This document shows, piece after piece, positions 1 through 9,060 of a stretch of DNA of 25,837 bases. This DNA is from an uncultured Pseudomonadota bacterium (lineage in GTDB: Bacteria > Pseudomonadota > Gammaproteobacteria > Burkholderiales > SG8-39): contig CAIVVS010000214.1 of NCBI GenBank assembly GCA_903909415.1, forward strand, positions 1-25,837, written 5' to 3'. Numbering within the stretch: the first letter of the stretch is position 1; each line of letters begins with the position of its first letter. The translations under genes were made by a program, and so were the position numbers. Under the pieces are notes generated by a model. The model saw only the letters and a program-made list of their open reading frames with translations. It was not told the origin of the DNA and ran no database searches.

Positions 1-1838
1 CCGCCACCCAGGGTGATGTCCCCGCCGTTGGACACCAGGCTGCCGTCCACCTTGATGCCGCCGGCGGCCGAGGCCACGCCATTGTCGTTGCCGGAATTCA
101 GCACGATGTTGAGCGCGTTGCCACCGCCGGTGGCGCGGATCTGCGCACCCGCGTCGATCAGGATGTTGCCCGCCGCCTGCAGGGTCAGCGTGGCCGACAC
201 CCCGGAATTCTTGTTGATGTCCACCGCGCCGTTGCCATCGGCCGTGCCCTTGACCGTGATGTTGCCGGTCTCGCCGCCGGTGGAACCGGTGGTGACGGTC
301 ACGCTCGTGCCGCCCTTGAGCGTGGTCTCGATGGTCGAGGCCAGGATGTTGGCCCCGGTGCCGCTGGCGTCGAAACCGGTATTGCCGGTGGAAGCCGCGT
401 TGGAAATGGTCAGGTTGAACGGGTCCAGCAGCCACTGGCCGCCCGCACCGTTGGCGGCGCTGGCATTCACCGAACCCGTGGCGTTGAGGATGTCCTTGCC
501 ACTGGTCTCGACGAAGCCGCCATTGCCGGACTGGGCGCCGCCGCGCGCGCTGATCGCGCCGGCGAAGTTGGTGACCTCGTTGGACCAGAGCACCACCTTG
601 CCGCCGTCGCCCGCCTGGCGCGCATCCGCGTGGATGGTTGCGCCCTCGGCCATGAAGGCGCGGCTGGCGTTCTGGATGTCGGCGTTGCCGCCCTTGTAGT
701 CGCCGCCGGCCAGCACCGTGCCGCCGCCCGCGTCGCCGGACACGTCGATGCGCGTGCCGGCATTGAGGCCAACCCGCTCCCCGAGCAATTGCACCGTGCC
801 GCCGGTCGCAGCCGTCCGGGCCGAGGAAGGCCCGGCCGCCGTCGGCGGCAGCGAGTTGATCGCCTCGATGAATCCGTCCACCAACAGCGTGCCCTGCTCG
901 GCCTGCACCGTGACGGTGCCGCCCTGCACGCCGCTCGCCTCGATGCGGGAACCGGCATCGAGCGTGATGTCCTTCTTCGCGCGGAACACGATCTTGCCGG
1001 TCGCCGCGTCCACCGACGCCGCGCTGGCGCTGACGGTGCCGCTGTTGCGGATGGCGGTGCCGAAGATGCCGATACGCCCGGAGTTCGCGACCACCTGGCC
1101 GACGTTGAGCACCTCGTTGTCCGGCGCGGTGAGTTCGACGCGCACGTGCGGCGAACCGGCGTTCACCAGTTCGACGGTCTTGCCGGCGGCGAGGATCACC
1201 TCCCCGGTGGGGCTGGTGATGACGCCGTGGTTCTCCACGTTGGGCGCGACCAGGTACACCGGTCCGCCGTTGGCCTTGATCGTGCCTTGGTTGACGATGC
1301 GTCCGGCGCCGATCTGCTCGTCGAACTTGAACTTGCCGGCGAGGAAATCCGCATCAGACAGACGCAGCGAGCTTGCAACGAAACCGGCGGTGTCGATCAC
1401 CGCGCCACCGCCGATGAACACGCCGTTGGGGTTGATCAGGAACACCTTGCCGTTGGACAGCAGCTGGCCCATCAGCGCGCTGATCTCGGACCCGGTGACG
1501 CGGTTGAGCACCGCGCTGGCCGAGCCCTGCTGGATGAAGCGCGTGATCTCGTCCGGGCGGATCGAGAAAGCCTGCCAGTTGATGATCGCGCCGGGCGAGT
1601 TGGTGATGTTCAGGGTGTTGCCGGACGCCTGGATGCTGGCGCTACCCGAAACGACGGTGGCGCCGGTCGGGTTGGCCTGGGCGCCCGCGGCGAAGCAGGA
1701 GGCGACCGCGAGGGCCGCGAGCTTGTGGCGCAGCACCGGTTCGGACGTGCCGGAACGGCGCAAACGGGCCCCGGAGGACGGCGATTTGCGCGTACGCCCA
1801 GCGGCAACTAGTGCCGCGCTGCGACCAAGTTTCGACAT
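1..1838 (-). CDS. TpsA-type filamentous haemagglutinin-like exoprotein, N-terminal part (runs off window)
   Basis: This is the secreted partner of a two-partner (type Vb) secretion system; such proteins fold into a long beta-helix outside the cell and often act in adhesion, contact inhibition or haemolysis. The frame is open from ATG 1838 to the window edge, giving 612 complete codons. Residues 1-55 are an export signal with an unusually long basic n-region (about 38 residues), a hydrophobic core (LAALAVASCFAAG) and probable cleavage after AQA55. The TPS/haemagglutination domain follows, with INWQAFSI near 86-93 and the hallmark NPNGVFIGGG at 137-146. Later sequence is rich in Gly, Ala, Thr and Asn, with repeats such as GDGGKVVLWS and GNGGFVETSGK typical of beta-helical exoproteins. 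The start is fixed by a good ribosome binding site and by the signal peptide. It lies downstream of its transporter on the same strand. The effector function lies outside the window. Confidence 0.93.
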   Translation of the reverse strand, partial: MSKLGRSAALVAAGRTRKSPSSGARLRRSGTSEPVLRHKLAALAVASCFAAGAQANPTGATVVSGSASIQASGNTLNITNSPGAIINWQAFSIRPDEITRFIQQGSASAVLNRVTGSEISALMGQLLSNGKVFLINPNGVFIGGGAVIDTAGFVASSLRLSDADFLAGKFKFDEQIGAGRIVNQGTIKANGGPVYLVAPNVENHGVITSPTGEVILAAGKTVELVNAGSPHVRVELTAPDNEVLNVGQVVANSGRIGIFGTAIRNSGTVSASAASVDAATGKIVFRAKKDITLDAGSRIEASGVQGGTVTVQAEQGTLLVDGFIEAINSLPPTAAGPSSARTAATGGTVQLLGERVGLNAGTRIDVSGDAGGGTVLAGGDYKGGNADIQNASRAFMAEGATIHADARQAGDGGKVVLWSNEVTNFAGAISARGGAQSGNGGFVETSGKDILNATGSVNASAANGAGGQWLLDPFNLTISNAASTGNTGFDASGTGANILASTIETTLKGGTSVTVTTGSTGGETGNITVKGTADGNGAVDINKNSGVSATLTLQAAGNILIDAGAQIRATGGGNALNIVLNSGNDNGVASAAGGIKVDGSLVSNGGDITLGG

Positions 1839-1846
1839 CCCGACCA

Positions 1847-1851
1847 CCTCC
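1847..1851 (-). promoter_or_regulatory. Ribosome binding site of the TpsA gene
   Basis: The minus strand reads GGGAGGTGG ahead of the ATG at 1838, with GGAGG ending 8 bases before the start. This decides the start codon and hence the long signal-peptide n-region. Confidence 0.8.
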
Positions 1852-1931
1852 CGGGAACCCTGGCTCCGCCCAGCTGCGGAAACGAGAGTCACCCGCATTT
1901 AAAATAACCAGCAAAAACAGCAACTTAACCG

Positions 1932-1959
1932 AATATAGCGATGGGCCCTTTCCAGCAAA
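1932..1959 (-). promoter_or_regulatory. Candidate own promoter of the TpsA gene
   Basis: The 294 bases between the TpsB stop and the TpsA start are much more AT-rich than their surroundings around 1895-1960. A TATATT hexamer (1932-1937) has a weak TTTGCT-like -35 at 1954-1959, 16 bases away. A second AT-rich run (TTATTTTAAAT on the minus strand, about 1898-1908) could also serve. The rest of the spacer holds only short inverted repeats (for example 2102-2118, GGAACG...CGTTCC). This suggests the exoprotein may be transcribed separately from its transporter, but the -35 match is poor. Confidence 0.3.
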
Positions 1960-2132
1960 ATCATGCTAGCACAAGGGCTCCATGCGACCAACCTCAATAT
2001 GGGGGTAAGTGGAGCAAAGTTCACGCCACGCAAAAAACTGTTACATGGCCCGGAATAGTCCAGGACGGCGTGGGGGAAGCAAGCGGCGGGGAGCCGCCAG
2101 GCGGAACGGGAATCGTTCCCGCTCGGCGAGGG

Positions 2133-3743
2133 TCAGAACACGTAGGCCATGCTGGCGTGCATGCGACCGTCGCCCTTGGTCTGGACGCCGCCGATGTCGA
2201 TCACCCGGCCAAAATCCATGCGCAGGCTGAAATTGGTGCCTTGGGAGATGCGAATCCCGAAACCCCAGCTGGAAATCGTCTGCCTGTGCACTTCCGCCGC
2301 CAGAGGTTCGTTGCGCTGCACCATGGCAAAGTCGTAGAACAGGACCGCGCGGGCACGGATGCCGGTGGTCCAGTTGATCGAACTGCCGAAGTCCGGCGAA
2401 TAGATTTCGCCAGTTCCCCGGTAGCCGTAGTCGTTGGTGATCTCGCGCTCCAGGAAGCCGCGCACCGAATCCGACCCGCCCACGCCGAACTGCTCTCCGG
2501 AGACCAGCTTGTCCCGCGTCATCTGCCCGTTGAAAGCCAGGCGCATCTGGATGTCGTTGGAGAATGCCTGGTTGAAGTTCGCGCCGTAGCGGTAGATGGT
2601 GTAGCCGGGCCGGGCACCGGCACGCGACGCCTCGAAGTCCCTGGATGACCCGTCGTTGCCGCCGGGCATGTTCTGCGTATAGCCCACGTTGAAGGACATC
2701 TCGTTGGAGGCGCCCCGCAACGTGCCCAGCCAGGCAAGGTTGAACGGGTGCACCGTGACGTCCGGCACGAGTTGCACGCCGCCGCCGGGCGCGGTGATCC
2801 GGTTGCCGTAGGCGCGGTAGTCGAAGCCGAACTGCAGCCGGTGCTCCAGGTCGCCGATGCGCCTGAGGTTGCGGTTGTAGCGCAGGCCGAATATGGAACC
2901 GCTGCCTGCCACGTTGAACAGGTTCTGGACAACGCCGGAGTTCACGTTGGAATAACCCACGCTCATCTCGACCGAGTCGCCCAACGAGTACAGCGGGATC
3001 TTGTAGGACATGCCGAAGATGAACACCTTCTTGTTCGGCCAGGCGCGCAGCTTGTTCGAATAGTCGGGGTCATGCGGCGAGGTCACGTACTGCATGGACA
3101 ACACGTGGTCGCGGTTCCAGAGGTTGCTGTGCTGGAAACCCATGCCGGTGCGGAAGATGCCGGTCTGGGCGGTTCCGGTGTTGTCCAGGGTGACGCTGTA
3201 CTTGACCGGCTTCTCGTCGGACACGCGCACCACCGCGTCGACCTCGCCCTCCTCCTGCGAACCGCGAAGCAGCACGGTCGTCTGCTTCGCGGGCGACTCG
3301 TTCGCCACGCGCAGGACCTCGGCGATCTCGTTGATGTTGGGCGAGGTGCCGGGCGTCAGGTTGGGCACGCTGCGGCGGATGTTTTCCTCGTCGAAGTTCT
3401 TGTTTCCCTCGACGACCACCTTGCCGATCTTGGCTTCCACCACCTTGAAGCGGACCTCGCCCCTCTCGAGTTCCTGCTCCGGCAGGATCACCTGGACCGC
3501 GCTGTAGCCGAGGGCCGAGTAGACCTTCTCCAGCGCCTCCAGGCCGCGCTGGACGTCGGCGAACGAGCGGCCCTTGCCGGCGAAAGGGGCCAGCACCGCG
3601 TCGATGCGCTCCTTCGTGATCAAGGTCGAACCCTCGACCACGAAACGCTGGATGTCGAAACGCGGTTCCTGCGCATGAACGCGAACGGCCGCGAGAGCGG
3701 CCAGCAATGCAAGCGTGACGAATTTGAGCGTGGACCTCAGCAA
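2133..3743 (-). CDS. TpsB/FhaC-type two-partner secretion outer-membrane transporter
   Basis: This outer-membrane beta-barrel of the Omp85/TpsB superfamily would export the adjacent TpsA protein. With the TTG start at 3743 it has 536 residues, normal for the family. Residues 1-24 form a signal peptide (hydrophobic LALLAALAAV, cleavage after VHA). Two POTRA domains follow at roughly 30-105 (starting FDIQRFVVEGSTLI) and 106-180 (IGKVVVEGNKNF). The C-terminal two thirds is a barrel with the conserved VRGF loop-6 motif at 427-430, and the protein ends in phenylalanine (YVF), the usual barrel-assembly signal. The frame stays open upstream to ATGs at 3863 and 3872, but a strong promoter lies inside that extension, so they cannot be the start; no other in-frame ATG, GTG or TTG lies between promoter and 3743. 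The SD before TTG is weak, so the exact start is inferred. Confidence 0.93.
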   Translation of the reverse strand: MLRSTLKFVTLALLAALAAVRVHAQEPRFDIQRFVVEGSTLITKERIDAVLAPFAGKGRSFADVQRGLEALEKVYSALGYSAVQVILPEQELERGEVRFKVVEAKIGKVVVEGNKNFDEENIRRSVPNLTPGTSPNINEIAEVLRVANESPAKQTTVLLRGSQEEGEVDAVVRVSDEKPVKYSVTLDNTGTAQTGIFRTGMGFQHSNLWNRDHVLSMQYVTSPHDPDYSNKLRAWPNKKVFIFGMSYKIPLYSLGDSVEMSVGYSNVNSGVVQNLFNVAGSGSIFGLRYNRNLRRIGDLEHRLQFGFDYRAYGNRITAPGGGVQLVPDVTVHPFNLAWLGTLRGASNEMSFNVGYTQNMPGGNDGSSRDFEASRAGARPGYTIYRYGANFNQAFSNDIQMRLAFNGQMTRDKLVSGEQFGVGGSDSVRGFLEREITNDYGYRGTGEIYSPDFGSSINWTTGIRARAVLFYDFAMVQRNEPLAAEVHRQTISSWGFGIRISQGTNFSLRMDFGRVIDIGGVQTKGDGRMHASMAYVF

Positions 3744-3818
3744 TCCCGCACCATGCTGTTTTGTCGCCGGATCCGGCGCACCAAGCGGGAGCCTGCCAGA
3801 ACAAGCCTCCGACCGGCA

Positions 3819-3848
3819 ATTATAGGAACGAGACGCCTTTAATTTCAA
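3819..3848 (-). promoter_or_regulatory. Sigma-70 promoter of the TpsB-TpsA locus
   Basis: On the minus strand TTGAAA (3843-3848) and a perfect TATAAT (3819-3824) are separated by 18 bases. Predicted transcription starts near 3812, leaving a leader of about 68 bases before the TTG at 3743. It is the best promoter match I see in the window. Confidence 0.7.
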
Positions 3849-3905
3849 GGATTTACAACCCATTCCTGACATTGCGCCACGAGCTGTTGCCCGGAAACCA
3901 CAGGT

Positions 3906-3911
3906 TATACT
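3906..3911 (+). promoter_or_regulatory. Candidate -10 element for trxB
   Basis: TATACT lies 63 bases before the trxB ATG in the divergent spacer shared with the TpsB promoter. No convincing -35 sits at 16-18 bases; the nearest TTG (TTGCCC) is only 13 bases upstream. The assignment is tentative. Confidence 0.35.
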
Positions 3912-3944
3912 GGCGGTCTTCCGCGTCTCGGGAGATGAGAATGA

Positions 3945-4922
<978 letters not shown>

Positions 4923-4940
4923 GGACGGATCGGTGCCGGC

Positions 4941-5567
4941 ATGGCCAGCCACGGTTCAAGACCGCCCGCACTGACCTCGGGCAGGCGATCCGGCAAGCCG
5001 GCGCTGGCCGAAGGCGAACGCTTGCTGTTCCGGGAAGCCGTGCAGGGCGCGACCCCATTGAAGGCCACCCAGCGCGCAGCGCCGGCGCCAGTCACCGCGG
5101 TGGCCCGGAAACCCTCCGACGCCACACGGCTTGAGCCCGCGAAAGTCGCCGCAGCCAACCATTCCGCGCGCACGCCCCGACCGGTCGCCCCGCCGGCCGT
5201 GCGTGTGCAGGACGACCACGGGTCAGAGCCGGCCTGGCTGAGGCCTGCCGTCGGCCGCGACGTGTTGCGCAAGCTGCGCCACGGCGCATGGGGCGCGCCC
5301 GCCAGGCTGGACCTTCACGGATTGCGCGCCGACGAGGCCGGACACAGGCTCGAGGGCTTCATCGACGAGGCGCTGTCGCGCGGGCTGCGCGTTGTCTGCG
5401 TGATCCACGGCAAGGGCCTTGGCTCACCCGGCGGCGAACCCGTGCTGCGCGAGCGCGTCAGGCAGGTACTGTCACACTGCGGGGATGTTCTCGCGTTCGT
5501 CCCGGCACCACCCGCCCTGGGCGGAACAGGGGCGTTGCTTGCCCTGCTGAAAAGGACGCGCGACTGA
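4941..5567 (+). CDS. Smr-domain protein (MutS2 C-terminal-like nuclease domain)
   Basis: The protein has 208 residues. The first 100 or so are charged and rich in Ala and Pro, with no recognisable fold. The C-terminal Smr domain (about 120-205) shows LDLHGL at 123-128, HGKGLGS at 156-162 and a closing VLAFVPAPPALGGTGALLAL segment. Stand-alone Smr proteins of this proteobacterial type resemble E. coli YfcN/SmrB, a ribosome-collision endonuclease; other Smr domains nick DNA. Which substrate applies here cannot be read from sequence. It starts 18 bases after trxB in the same direction, and GAGGACGGA lies upstream of the ATG. It converges with glnB, with no clear terminator in the 44-base gap. 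Confidence 0.88.
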   Translation: MASHGSRPPALTSGRRSGKPALAEGERLLFREAVQGATPLKATQRAAPAPVTAVARKPSDATRLEPAKVAAANHSARTPRPVAPPAVRVQDDHGSEPAWLRPAVGRDVLRKLRHGAWGAPARLDLHGLRADEAGHRLEGFIDEALSRGLRVVCVIHGKGLGSPGGEPVLRERVRQVLSHCGDVLAFVPAPPALGGTGALLALLKRTRD

Positions 5568-5611
5568 AGCTTCCGGCCCTGACCTGAACGGGCCACGACC
5601 GCTGCAAAGGC

Positions 5612-6017
<406 letters not shown>

Positions 6018-6018
6018 C

Positions 6019-6067
6019 CACGGGTGCGGCCGAAGGGGCGCACGGGTGCGGCCGAAGGGGCGCACGG
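6019..6067. repeat. 22-base tandem repeat directly after the nadE stop
   Basis: Two identical 22-base copies (6019-6040 and 6041-6062) are followed by the first 5 bases of a third. Each unit begins CACGGGTGCGG and contains CGAAGG. A CCTTCG at 6068-6073, next to the nadE stop codon, can pair with the CGAAGG of either copy (6031-6036 or 6053-6058), giving two mutually exclusive hairpins. There is no T-run, so it is not a classical terminator. Confidence 0.9.
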
Positions 6068-6073
6068 CCTTCG

Positions 6074-7789
6074 CTATTCGTAGGGCTCGCGGTACCGCGA
6101 GGTGATCGGGTAGCGCCAGTCCTTGCCGAAGCCGCGGTGCGTCACGCGTATGCCCACCGGCGCCTGGCGGCGCTTGTACTCGTTGCGGTGCAGGAGTTCG
6201 ACCACGCGGCGCACGTCGGCCGCGCTGCGCCCCCGCGCGATGATCTGCGCCGGGCTCATGTCGTTCTCCATGTAGTCGGCGATGATGGCATCGAGTTCGT
6301 CATACGGCGGAAGGCTGTCCTGGTCGGTCTGGTCGGGACGCAGTTCGGCCGAAGGCGCCCGCGTGATGATGCGCTCCGGAATCACCGGCGACACAGTGTT
6401 GCGCCAGCGCGCCAGCCGGTACACCAGCGTCTTGGCGATGTCCTTGATCACCGCGAAACCACCGGCCATGTCGCCATAGAGCGTTGCGTAGCCCACGGCC
6501 ATCTCCGACTTGTTGCCGGTGGTCAGCACGATGGAGCCGTGCTTGTTGGACAGTGCCATCATGATGGTGCCCCGGATGCGCGCCTGGAGGTTCTCCTCGG
6601 TCGCATCCACCGGCTTGCCCGCGAAGTCCTTCTCCAGCGCCGACAGGAACGAATCGAACACCGGCCGTATCGCGATCTCGTCGTAGCGCACGCCCAGGTT
6701 GGCGACGATGGCGCGCGAATCCTCCAGGCTGATGCCGGCGGTGTACTGGGTCGGCATCATCACCGCGCGCACCCTGTCCGCGCCGAGCGCGTCGCAGGCG
6801 ATCGCCAGAACCAAGGCCGAGTCGATGCCGCCCGACAGGCCGATCAGCGCGCCGGGGAAGCCGTTCTTGCCCAGGTAGTCCCGCACGCCCAGGCAGAGGG
6901 CGCGGTAGACCTCGGCCTCTTCCCCTTGCTGCGCCACGCGTTTCCCCGCGACCGGTTGTCCGCCGTCGATGCGAACGATCCCCAGCTCCTCCTCGAAGGC
7001 AGCGAACTGGTGGGTGACCTCGCCCCGGGCATCGAGCACGAAGGAAGCGCCGTCGAAAACCAGTTCATCCTGCCCGCCGACAAGGTTGGCAAAAGCCAGG
7101 GGGATGCCTGTCTCGCGCACCCGCTCGCGCATCACGCCGTAGCGCGAACCCTGCTTGCGGACATGGTAGGGCGAGGCGTTCAACACGAGCAGCAACTCGG
7201 CGCCGGCCTCGCGCGCGGCGCGCGGCGCAACCGCAACCCAGGCGTCGCCGGCGCGCGCCGGGTCCAGCGCGACATTGGGGTTGGCAGTGACCGGGCCCTG
7301 CGGGCCCCAGACGTCCTCGCAGATGTTCACGCCCAGTTTCACGCCTCGGCACTCGAACACGCAGGCCGCGTCGCCGGTGCTGAAGTAGCGCTCCTCGTCG
7401 AACACGGTGTAGTTCGGCAGCGTGCGCTTGTCGTAGCACGCGATCGCCCGGCCGCCGCGCAACACGGACGCCGAGTTGTAGCGCCGGCCCGCCGACCGGC
7501 GCGGGTGGCCGACGACCAGCGTGAGCACGGGCGACAGCGCATTCAGGCGCGTCGCGAGCGCCCCGAGCGCGGCTTCACAGTCACGGAAAAATCCCGCGCG
7601 CAGAAGCAGGTCCTCGGGCGGGTAGCCGCACAGCGCAAGCTCCGGGGTGAGCACCAGGTCCGCGCCGGCGGCGAGCGCCTTCTCGCATGCAGACAGGATG
7701 CGGTCCACGTTTCCGCCCAGGTCGCCCACCGTGGGGTTGATCTGGGCCAGCGCGAGGACGAGGGACTTGGAAGCGGCTGCGGGAAGCAT
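6074..7789 (-). CDS. nadE: Glutamine-dependent NAD+ synthetase
   Basis: The enzyme makes NAD+ from deamido-NAD+ and ATP, using ammonia released from glutamine by its own N-terminal domain. The protein has 571 residues from the ATG at 7789. The N-terminal nitrilase-type amidase domain shows the catalytic triad Glu50 (LTPE), Lys121 (CYDKR) and Cys157 (NICEDVWGP). The C-terminal synthetase domain has the pyrophosphate loop SGGIDS at 319-324. An in-frame ATG at 7831 adds only 14 unconserved residues and lies upstream of the probable -10 element, so 7789 is preferred. No Shine-Dalgarno precedes it, and the mRNA may be leaderless. The reaction releases pyrophosphate, which ppa could hydrolyse. glnB follows downstream. 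Confidence 0.96.
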   Translation of the reverse strand: MLPAAASKSLVLALAQINPTVGDLGGNVDRILSACEKALAAGADLVLTPELALCGYPPEDLLLRAGFFRDCEAALGALATRLNALSPVLTLVVGHPRRSAGRRYNSASVLRGGRAIACYDKRTLPNYTVFDEERYFSTGDAACVFECRGVKLGVNICEDVWGPQGPVTANPNVALDPARAGDAWVAVAPRAAREAGAELLLVLNASPYHVRKQGSRYGVMRERVRETGIPLAFANLVGGQDELVFDGASFVLDARGEVTHQFAAFEEELGIVRIDGGQPVAGKRVAQQGEEAEVYRALCLGVRDYLGKNGFPGALIGLSGGIDSALVLAIACDALGADRVRAVMMPTQYTAGISLEDSRAIVANLGVRYDEIAIRPVFDSFLSALEKDFAGKPVDATEENLQARIRGTIMMALSNKHGSIVLTTGNKSEMAVGYATLYGDMAGGFAVIKDIAKTLVYRLARWRNTVSPVIPERIITRAPSAELRPDQTDQDSLPPYDELDAIIADYMENDMSPAQIIARGRSAADVRRVVELLHRNEYKRRQAPVGIRVTHRGFGKDWRYPITSRYREPYE

Positions 7790-7796
7790 CGCCGAA

Positions 7797-7805
7797 AGTG
7801 TATCA
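7797..7805 (-). promoter_or_regulatory. Extended -10 element abutting nadE
   Basis: The minus strand reads TGATACACT, fitting TGnTAnAnT, and ends 7 bases before the nadE ATG at 7789. Transcription would start at or within a base or two of the start codon. No -35 is apparent, which fits an extended -10 promoter. Confidence 0.45.
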
Positions 7806-7878
7806 CCGGCCCTGCGACCATCCTCCCGCATCGGGCACCGCGCGCGCTATCGGCCTTGCCGCTGCGGCCCCGCGGCCG

Positions 7879-7884
7879 AATAAT
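7879..7884 (+). promoter_or_regulatory. Candidate -10 element abutting the acyltransferase gene
   Basis: AATAAT (5 of 6 to consensus) ends 6 bases before the ATG at 7891, in otherwise GC-rich DNA. There is no Shine-Dalgarno between them, so a leaderless start is possible. Confidence 0.35.
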
Positions 7885-7890
7885 GCCGGC

Positions 7891-9060
7891 ATGCCGAAAC
7901 TCCGCGTACTCGACTCCCTGTCCAGCGTGCCCGCCGCCGACTGGGACGCGCTGGCGGGAGACCACCCGATGCTGTCCCACGCCTTCCTGCACGCGCTGCA
8001 CGAGACAGGCTGCGCGAGCGAGCGATCCGGCTGGTCGCCCCAGTACGTCACGGCGTGGGAAGACGGCCGGCTGCGCGGTGCGATGCCGGTGTACCTCAAG
8101 TCGCACTCCTACGGCGAGTACGTATTCGACTGGGCCTGGGCCGATGCCTACCAGCGCCACGGCCTGGCCTACTACCCCAAGGCGCTTTGCGCCATCCCGT
8201 TTTCACCCGTCACCGGATCGCGGCTGATGGCGCACGACGCGGCGACAAGGGCATTCCTCGCGGATGCGGCGCTGACGCTGGCGGGGCAGGTCTCGTCATT
8301 GCACGTCCTGTTTCCAGACGAGGACGAGGCCGAACTGCTGCGCGCGCGCGGCATGATGCTGCGAACCGGCGTGCAGTTCCACTGGCACAACGCCGGCTAC
8401 GCCGATTTCGAGCAGTTCCTCGCCCAGATGTCGCACGACAAGCGGAAGAAGATCCGCCAGGAACGGCGCAAGGTGCGCGAGGCCGGCGTGACTTTCTCGC
8501 GCCTGAGCGGCGCGGACATCACCGACGAGCACTGGCGCTTCTTTGCGCGCTGCTACGACGGCACCTATCGCGCCCACCACTCCACGCCCTACCTGAACCT
8601 GGCCTTCTTCCGGCGCATCGGCGAGGCGATGGCGGACAATGTCCTGCTGGTGGTGGCCCACCTGGACGGCAAGCCGGTGGCTTCGGCGCTCAACCTCTTC
8701 TCGGCGGGAACGCTTTACGGCCGCTACTGGGGCGCGATCGGCTACCTGCCCAACCTGCATTTCGAGACCTGCTACTACCAGGCCCTGGAGTTCTGCATCG
8801 AGCGCGGCATCAAGGTGTTCGAGGGCGGCGCGCAGGGCGAACACAAGCTGTCGCGGGGCTTCCTGCCGGTGCAGACGCGCTCGGCGCACTGGCTCGCGCA
8901 CCCGGAGTTCGCCGACGCGGTGGAGCGCTTCCTCGAACGCGAGGCCGCGGGCATGTCGCACTACCTGAGCGAACTGAACGAGCGTGCGCCGTTCAGGAAG
9001 GATTCCGGACCAACCGGGAGTCCGGCGACAGCGGCAGGGCCTGCTACTGCGCAGGACTAG
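7891..9060 (+). CDS. FemAB/GNAT-like acyltransferase (DUF482/COG3146 type)
   Basis: The 389-residue protein resembles the family annotated as peptidoglycan recognition/biosynthesis or GNAT N-acetyltransferase. Typical segments are visible: [18 protein letters not shown] near the N-terminus, [36 protein letters not shown] in the middle, [21 protein letters not shown], and a C-terminal [17 protein letters not shown]. FemAB relatives transfer aminoacyl groups from tRNA; the substrate of this branch is not known to me. The start at 7891 matches the conserved beginning; the 31 possible extra residues upstream are unconserved low-complexity sequence. The gene diverges from nadE and its stop overlaps the ppa stop on the other strand by four bases. 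Confidence 0.85.
   Translation: MPKLRVLDSLSSVPAADWDALAGDHPMLSHAFLHALHETGCASERSGWSPQYVTAWEDGRLRGAMPVYLKSHSYGEYVFDWAWADAYQRHGLAYYPKALCAIPFSPVTGSRLMAHDAATRAFLADAALTLAGQVSSLHVLFPDEDEAELLRARGMMLRTGVQFHWHNAGYADFEQFLAQMSHDKRKKIRQERRKVREAGVTFSRLSGADITDEHWRFFARCYDGTYRAHHSTPYLNLAFFRRIGEAMADNVLLVVAHLDGKPVASALNLFSAGTLYGRYWGAIGYLPNLHFETCYYQALEFCIERGIKVFEGGAQGEHKLSRGFLPVQTRSAHWLAHPEFADAVERFLEREAAGMSHYLSELNERAPFRKDSGPTGSPATAAGPATAQD

Noticed and set aside
13..1902. Long plus-strand open frames over the TpsA region
   Set aside because: They are antisense to a protein with a clear TPS domain and signal peptide; their translations are low-complexity Pro/Ala/Val-rich sequence with no family features. High GC leaves few stops in opposite frames.
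2045..2075. Hairpin plus six T residues in the TpsB-TpsA spacer as an intrinsic terminator
   Set aside because: The stem near 2053-2068 contains a G-T pair and the T-run starts about 12 bases after it, too far for a standard terminator.
3744..3872. N-terminal extension of the TpsB transporter to ATG 3863 or 3872
   Set aside because: The extension contains the locus promoter and puts 40 unconserved residues before an otherwise ideal signal peptide.
6137..8227. A 696-codon plus-strand frame antisense to nadE
   Set aside because: It spans the nadE gene and its divergent neighbour, is His/Arg/Gly-rich, and lacks domains. NadE on the other strand has all catalytic residues.
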